In this document: positions 59,087 to 64,000 of the stretch, one piece after another
Numbering within the stretch: the stretch's first letter is position 1
Layout of the letters: every line of letters begins with the position of its first letter
Assembly: GCF_028421645.1 (NCBI RefSeq)
Contig: NZ_CP116887.1
Coordinates: 2,854,001 to 2,918,000 of the forward strand
Reading direction: 5' to 3'
DNA: 64,000 nt
Source of the DNA: Aneurinibacillus sp. Ricciae_BoGa-3
GTDB lineage: Bacteria > Bacillota > Bacilli > Aneurinibacillales > Aneurinibacillaceae
Translations under genes and position numbers: made by a program
The notes under the pieces: model-generated
What the model saw: the letters and a program-made list of their open reading frames with translations, nothing else
What the model was told of the DNA's origin: nothing
Database searches by the model: none

Positions 59087-60544
59087 TCAGCTGCTGCGCG
59101 CAGTGTGGAAGCTGCTGGATGCAGCTTTGTCGGTTGCGCCTCCATGACCCCGGCTGATTAGTGCGCCGCGATTCACCAATCGTTTAAGAAAGAGTTCATC
59201 AATCGCAACGGATAGATGATAAATCGTTTGCCTGAGCCTTTCATCCCTTATCTTAAATATATCCAAATGCGCCAGAAACATTTTTTTCAAATGAATGTCT
59301 ATGTATGTGACCGCATTAGCTTTTACACTTTCAACAAAGCGTTCGCGCCTTCTAGCCGCCTCTTCTCTCGTTCTTCTGCCCGGAAAAAGCCGGCCCACCC
59401 GAAAGCCAATCTGCAGCGATTCCAAATATTCGCGGGCTAACTCGCGTGTTTGATAAGGCATAAGATTTGCATTGCGTAAGAGGTTGTCCAGCTTTTCTTC
59501 AAATTCTCTCTCAAACCTCTGGGGATCCGCTCTTAAAGCACCCAGCTCGCTGCGGAGTTCGCCAATTCTTGCTTTTAGCTTCTTGCTGTCACTTGCACCC
59601 GTGCTGGAAAGCGTTGCTTGAAGCTGTTCCCGTATGCGCCGGTTCCATTCATCCCGCCAATGTATGTGGTCCACGATAACAGTAAAGGTTTCTTTCTTCA
59701 CACTTTGGGAAATATGGTGGCTTTTTTCGCGGATTTCGCGGGAAAGCCTGCTTTTGAGCGCGGATAAATCATTATGAGGGTGACTGTGGTCCATAACCGA
59801 AGTAAAAAACATTCCATCAACTTCAATACCCTGCTCTTGAAACGAACACTTAATTTTTCCCCGATAGGAATCAAATGGCAGTTCCTCCGCTCTGTGTTTA
59901 TCAACCTGATTGATAATCAGCCATACCCTTTTCATCCTTTTGTTAAGCATGCGTGTAAAGGTGAAATTGATCCTGGATTCAACGTGGTTATAATCCATCA
60001 TGTACAGGACCAGGTCAGCCATATGCAAAGAAGACTCAGCCGCAACCCGATGGGCTTCTACTGTAGAGTCAATTCCCGGTGTATCATAAATCATGACACC
60101 GGGTGGAAGCTGATTGGTCGGATGACTGATTTCCACCAGTTTCACCTGATCCCCATCCTTGCAGTACGACTGAAGCTCACGCTTGCTATAAGGATAGGCA
60201 AGGCTTACCAGGCCTTTGTCTTTCATGAGCACTTCGACATATGGCTCGCCTGCACGTATTTTTACAACGTTTGCACTTGTAGGTATAGGGTTGGACGGAA
60301 GGATATCTTCTCCAATCAACTCATTAATCATGGATGATTTGCCGGCAGAGAAATGGCCACAACATGCAAAAACATACGTTTCTTTACGTGCCTTATCGAT
60401 CAACTCGGCACATTTCTTCGTATTTTCCACGTCCCCGGCGCGCTCAAGTTCAGCTTTAATCGCTGTAAGCCGGTTCGCTAATTCCTCCAATGGCAAAATA
60501 AGTTTACTGTGCAAGACGTTATTTTTATAGGCGGATATGTCCAT
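59087..60544 (-). pseudogene. dynA: DynA first-half dynamin GTPase, cut by a frameshift
   Basis: The 485 codons encode the first dynamin unit of a DynA-type tandem dynamin. G1 ACCGHFSAGKSSMINELIG (about residue 60), G3 YDTPGIDSTV, G4 INQVDKH and the following helical stalk are intact. Bacillus DynA is about 1190 residues of two fused dynamins that fuse membranes under envelope stress. Here the frame ends in the linker. The fragment may still be translated as a single dynamin-like GTPase. Confidence 0.72.
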
Positions 60545-60642
60545 TCTTGTTCATCCTTCCATTAAACAACTATTCCCATTGCTATGCTGTTCAAGATGAC
60601 AGGCGGGTGCGGTGATAGAATGCGGCGTCTGCCTTCCGGTGA

Positions 60643-61725
60643 TCAAAACGGCGGTGCATCGTCAAGCGCAAGTGCCCGCTGCCTTTCTTCGATTTTCTCT
60701 AGAACAACCTGCAATTGTTCCGGGCGAAGCAGTTCGATGGGCGACATTCCTTTTTCAAATTGGAACTGGTCACCTTCAATAATTAACACATACCGCTCTC
60801 CAATTTTAGCAATATGAATATTTTCCCCAAAGTCTGCCAGCAGCGCTTTAACGGAAATGTGATCGAGCTTAAGCTTCATCTCAATGTCCGGTTTTTGCTC
60901 TACAAGATAGCGGTTTGCTTCCATGACCTGCTCCGGGGTCCACTTCTCCTGCAGATCCCGCTGCTCGCTGGCTGCCCAGATTTCTATCTCTTTTTCTTCT
61001 CGTTCTCGTTGTTCGGTGTTTTCCGGCATCGTTTGCTCGATATGCTCCTGCACCATGCCAATTACCTGCTGGTTCATGATTTCCGGCACTGATTTTTCAT
61101 ACGTGACGTATTTCAAGAAGTCTTCAAAATAGCGCGCGTGCGTCGCCTGATGAATTTTCAGCTCCCATTCCTCCAGCATGCCTTCTTCTGGCATATGGGG
61201 ATATTGAACCGATTTCATGTTTTTTGCGCTAATGGCCATCTCTACCGAGCGTATTAGGCTTCTCTCATCGGATATGGACGCAATTTTTTGTTCAAAATCA
61301 CACTTTAAAATGAATAGAAATGGATCATCAAAGTACTTATTTAGTTTAGCCCGGGCGACAATGAGTGCCCCGCCTCTAATGGCTGCTGTATCCGTATACG
61401 CCTGAACAAGCGCATTGCTATTGGATTCAAAATCCTGTTTTGTACCGGAACGAAGAATTTTTGAGAACAGACTGTAGTTCGGATTGCTTTCCAAACCAAA
61501 GCCGGGTTCTACGATAAACCGTCCAATTTTCGTCGGAACCTGTTCGCTTTTCGGGTGCCTTTCCACTTTTCTTTTCGCAATCCGCGCCCATTCCCCGTCC
61601 AAAAATTCCTTTAGCTCGCTGCTCTCATAGTCCGTCTCATCCAGCGTTTGATAATGTTTAAACGATTTGTCCTGCTGGTCCCCAGAAATTACATAAAATG
61701 AAACATACTCAACCGTAAAATCCAT
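60643..61725 (-). CDS. DUF3900 family protein
   Basis: The 360-residue soluble protein matches DUF3900 (DFTVEYVSFYVISGDQQDKSFKHYQTLDE; ELKEFLDGEWARIAKRKVERHP; IGRFIVEPGFGLESNPNYSLFSKIL). It has a charged helical middle and a C-terminal alpha/beta part. Function unknown. It lies between aspartokinase and the dynamin remnant. Confidence 0.78.
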   Translation of the reverse strand: MDFTVEYVSFYVISGDQQDKSFKHYQTLDETDYESSELKEFLDGEWARIAKRKVERHPKSEQVPTKIGRFIVEPGFGLESNPNYSLFSKILRSGTKQDFESNSNALVQAYTDTAAIRGGALIVARAKLNKYFDDPFLFILKCDFEQKIASISDERSLIRSVEMAISAKNMKSVQYPHMPEEGMLEEWELKIHQATHARYFEDFLKYVTYEKSVPEIMNQQVIGMVQEHIEQTMPENTEQREREEKEIEIWAASEQRDLQEKWTPEQVMEANRYLVEQKPDIEMKLKLDHISVKALLADFGENIHIAKIGERYVLIIEGDQFQFEKGMSPIELLRPEQLQVVLEKIEERQRALALDDAPPF

Positions 61726-61840
61726 AGCTGTAACCTGCTCCCTCTCATTTTTGTTCTCCTTCTATTGAACAGATAAAACGGAGCGAAGTCAAAGAAAAAA
61801 CATCGCAGGCTATCGCACTTTCTTAACTATTCTCCCCTAA

Positions 61841-61887
61841 AAATGGAAACATCCGCTGTCAGTAGACAATAGCGGATGTTTCCATTT
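61841..61887. terminator. Terminator of lysC
   Basis: AAATGGAAACATCCGCT (61841-61857) and AGCGGATGTTTCCATTT (61871-61887) form a perfect 17-base-pair stem with a 13-base loop. Confidence 0.88.
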
Positions 61888-61902
61888 CATTCTTATTCCC
61901 GG

Positions 61903-63264
61903 TTACACGTTAACAGGGACAAAAAATTCGCCATAGAGGGCTGCTACCGCTTTAACGGTATCAACCGCCTTGACACCAAACATCATGCTGACTTCGGAAG
62001 AACCCTGGTTAATCATTTCAATGTTTACATGGGCTCTGGCGAGTGCTCCCGTTGCACGGGCCGTGGTCCCGACGTTATGGCGCATGCCTTCGCCTACGAC
62101 CATGATCATGGCAAGATCGTGTTCGATGATAATATCCTCTGCAGCCAGCTCGTCCCGAATTCGCTTAAGAATCTGCGCTTCTGTTTGAGGGGTAAGGAGT
62201 TCTTCCCGGAGGATAATGGTGACATCATCGATTCCGGAAGGCATATGTTCATAGGAAATTCCTTCATCCTCAAGGATTTGCAGCAGGCGCCGCCCAAATC
62301 CTATTTCACGATTCATGAGGTATTTGTGGACGTATACGCTGCAGAAACCACCGTCACTTGCAATGCCAACCACAGGATTGCTTAAGCTTTTACGCTGGGC
62401 TACAATCCGTGTGCCAGCAGCTGAAGGATTGTTCGTATTTTTTATACAGACAGGGATCGCTGCATGAAATGCCGGAAACAGAGCTTCATCATGGAAAACG
62501 GAAAAACCCGCATAGGATAGCTCCCGCATTTCCCGGTAGGTGAGTTCCTGAATGGCCTGCGGCTTGTCAACCAGGTTTGGATTCGCTGCGAAGACTGAAT
62601 CAACATCGGTGAAATTCTCATAGAGTTCAGCCTTGACGGCAGCGGCCAGAATCGATCCGGTTATATCCGATCCCCCGCGTGGCAGGGTAACAAGCGTACC
62701 ATCCGGTGAATAGCCAAAGAAACCCGGAAAAATCATAATGCCTGTATGATCACGCAGTGCTACCAGGTTTTGATAAGACTCAGGCATAACCTGTGTCCTC
62801 CCATGGCTTTCGTTTAACAGAAGCCCGGCCTCTTTCGGATTGATATAGTGTGCTTCTATTCCCTTGCTCTGCAGGTATGCGGCTACGATTTTCGCATTAT
62901 TGTCTTCCCCGCTGGCTTTTAGCGCATCGGTATATTGTTCAGGTTCTGTTTTATCCATTGCAAGGCGTACGCGCAGGTCTTGTTCAATGACCTGGAGAAT
63001 CCCGCCGCCAAGCTGCAGTTCATCTGTAATGGCCTTAAAGCGATCGATTACGGCAGCCAGCTCATGCTCCGCACTGCCGCCTGCCAGTGACACTTCTGCC
63101 AGCTTAATAAGCAGATCCGTCACTTTTATATCCGATGCTGACCGCTTACCCGGCGCGGACACGACAATCAGCCTTCGCTTTGGATCAGTCAGTATAATGT
63201 CACATACTTTACGGATTTGTTCCGCATTCGCAAGGGATGTTCCCCCAAATTTCGCTACTTTCAT
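61903..63264 (-). CDS. lysC: Aspartate kinase
   Basis: The 453-residue monofunctional aspartokinase has KVAKFGGTSLANAEQIRKV at its N-terminus, the TLPRGGSDITGSILAAAV catalytic region and two C-terminal ACT domains (MNREIGFGRRLLQILEDEGISYEHMP; MRHNVGTTARATGALARAHVNIEMINQGSSEVSMMFGV). The length resembles the lysine/threonine-regulated III-type (YclM-like). GGAGG lies before the ATG at 63264; the frame upstream to 63288 is not supported. No lysine riboswitch is seen upstream. Confidence 0.94.
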   Translation of the reverse strand: MKVAKFGGTSLANAEQIRKVCDIILTDPKRRLIVVSAPGKRSASDIKVTDLLIKLAEVSLAGGSAEHELAAVIDRFKAITDELQLGGGILQVIEQDLRVRLAMDKTEPEQYTDALKASGEDNNAKIVAAYLQSKGIEAHYINPKEAGLLLNESHGRTQVMPESYQNLVALRDHTGIMIFPGFFGYSPDGTLVTLPRGGSDITGSILAAAVKAELYENFTDVDSVFAANPNLVDKPQAIQELTYREMRELSYAGFSVFHDEALFPAFHAAIPVCIKNTNNPSAAGTRIVAQRKSLSNPVVGIASDGGFCSVYVHKYLMNREIGFGRRLLQILEDEGISYEHMPSGIDDVTIILREELLTPQTEAQILKRIRDELAAEDIIIEHDLAMIMVVGEGMRHNVGTTARATGALARAHVNIEMINQGSSEVSMMFGVKAVDTVKAVAALYGEFFVPVNV

Positions 63265-63319
63265 CTGTTTAAACCTCCAACATGGCAACCCGTTCCACTC
63301 GAATCTTTGCGCGAATCCG

Positions 63320-63362
63320 GCTTCATATAAAAACGCCGTAAGCTACCTTTTTATATGGAAGC
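63320..63362. promoter_or_regulatory. Long AT-rich inverted repeat upstream of lysC
   Basis: GCTTCATATAAAAA (63320-63333) pairs with TTTTTATATGGAAGC (63348-63362) with one bulged base. It lies between lysC and the RNase H gene and could be a terminator of the latter or a leader element of lysC. Confidence 0.5.
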
Positions 63363-63411
63363 ATACCATAAATTAAAAATTTTTGTTCGTATTTTTCAGA
63401 ATACGCTCGAA

Positions 63412-64000
63412 TTATATTTCGAGTAGGCTTGAAATCATCTCACCCTTCAATGCCTGTGATGCAAGGTTGTCTGCCTCTTTGTTATCCTGCCGGGATATAC
63501 CCTCATAGATGGGCCGGATACCCATCTCATTTAACTTACTTTCCACTCTGTCCAGCCAGTTATTCACAGCGCCAAGGCTTGGCCATTCTCCCGCGAGCTG
63601 GTTCATAACCACCTGTGAATCGCCACGAAACACAACGGGAAGATGGTGCACTCCTAATTCTTCAAGCTCCCTGATCCCCATCCAGATCGCTGCGAATTCC
63701 GCCTCATTGTTGGATTCGATATGCTCGAGGAAGCGGTTTTTCCGCATTCGATAGGTTTTGCCATTCCTTTCGAAGAATAAAACAATGCCAAGACCCGCCG
63801 TTTGTTCTTCTTTTCGATACCCCCCGTCAAAATAAACCGTCACATTATGGGGCTCTTCCTCCACTTCTTCTGTATATTTTTGCAGTTCCTTTTTGTTCCA
63901 TTCACCCCCGGTCTCATCCCGGAATACTATGGCCGCTGCTCTTCCGGTCCGCTCAATGTCCAATGACAGCACAAGGGCTTCTTCAGCAGATATCCACTCG
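63412..64000 (-). CDS. RNase HI-like protein, 5' end outside the window
   Basis: The visible part shows an RNase H domain with all four carboxylates: VYFDGGYR, NNEAEFAAIWMGI, FRGDSQVVMNQL and SRQDNKEADNLASQAL. A conserved N-terminal region (EWISAEEALVLSLDIERTGRA) continues without a stop to the window edge. It resembles the YpdQ/YpeP-type RNase H family of Bacillales. The GTG at 63972 is not the true start. Confidence 0.85.
   Translation of the reverse strand, partial: EWISAEEALVLSLDIERTGRAAAIVFRDETGGEWNKKELQKYTEEVEEEPHNVTVYFDGGYRKEEQTAGLGIVLFFERNGKTYRMRKNRFLEHIESNNEAEFAAIWMGIRELEELGVHHLPVVFRGDSQVVMNQLAGEWPSLGAVNNWLDRVESKLNEMGIRPIYEGISRQDNKEADNLASQALKGEMISSLLEI

Noticed and set aside
63289-63411. 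Lysine riboswitch upstream of lysC
   Set aside because: The gap is too short and lacks the conserved L-box core sequences.

Overview
The window looks like a chromosomal piece of an endospore-forming member of the Bacillales with moderate GC. The support is a YtaF-type sporulation membrane protein, BshB2/YojF (bacillithiol), a CdaS-type diadenylate cyclase with a candidate sigma-G promoter, CodY, AGGAGG-type ribosome binding sites and many sigma-A promoters. An Aneurinibacillus/Brevibacillus-like host is a guess from gene content only. No rRNA, tRNA, CRISPR array, complete insertion sequence or prophage was seen.

Layout. (1) 0.2-12.3 kb is a coenzyme-B12-dependent glycerol/diol dehydratase locus on the minus strand. 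In transcription order it has a broken Zn-alcohol dehydrogenase and an aldehyde dehydrogenase, then a glycerol facilitator, dehydratase large/medium/small subunits, two reactivase subunits, a GlcG/HbpS protein and a cobalamin adenosyltransferase, then a PocR-domain histidine kinase and an AraC-type response regulator. No microcompartment shell genes are present and the subunits lack encapsulation extensions. A near-identical 66-bp promoter element precedes both metabolic operons. (2) 12.6-22.2 kb is housekeeping and stress: two oxidoreductases, purT, a radical SAM protein, UspA behind Fnr-like sites, a GGDEF/EAL protein and yojF-bshB2. (3) 22.3-26.7 kb is a pdxA/DUF1537-kinase pair, likely for four-carbon sugar acids, with a PrpR-like regulator lacking GAFTGA. 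(4) 27.4-31.3 kb holds a c-di-AMP (ydaO) riboswitch in front of a LysM/3D wall protein, and a WG-repeat protein. (5) 31.3-39.1 kb is a ddpX-dppABCDF-XRE/cupin operon next to codY, with CodY-box-like sequences between. (6) 39.1-43.6 kb has fadH with a FadR box, an EamA exporter, cdaS, a CYTH protein, and a c-di-GMP-I riboswitch directly in front of a 57-aa transposase-type HTH protein. (7) 43.6-54.5 kb is a MarR/EmrAB-like efflux region with two copies of a WrbA-plus-small-membrane-protein module. (8) 54.6-64 kb has small membrane proteins, a lone AbiGi-like protein, Hsp20, a decayed DynA dynamin, a DUF3900 protein, aspartokinase and an RNase H that runs off the window.

Nucleotide second messengers recur: a c-di-AMP synthase, a c-di-AMP riboswitch, a probable c-di-GMP phosphodiesterase and a c-di-GMP riboswitch all lie within 25 kb. 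At least four genes are decayed (adh, a DUF3052-like gene, a fructokinase, dynA), which suggests ongoing local gene loss. Many gene starts are placed internal to the longest reading frame because the Shine-Dalgarno sequence sits immediately before or overlaps the first ATG.
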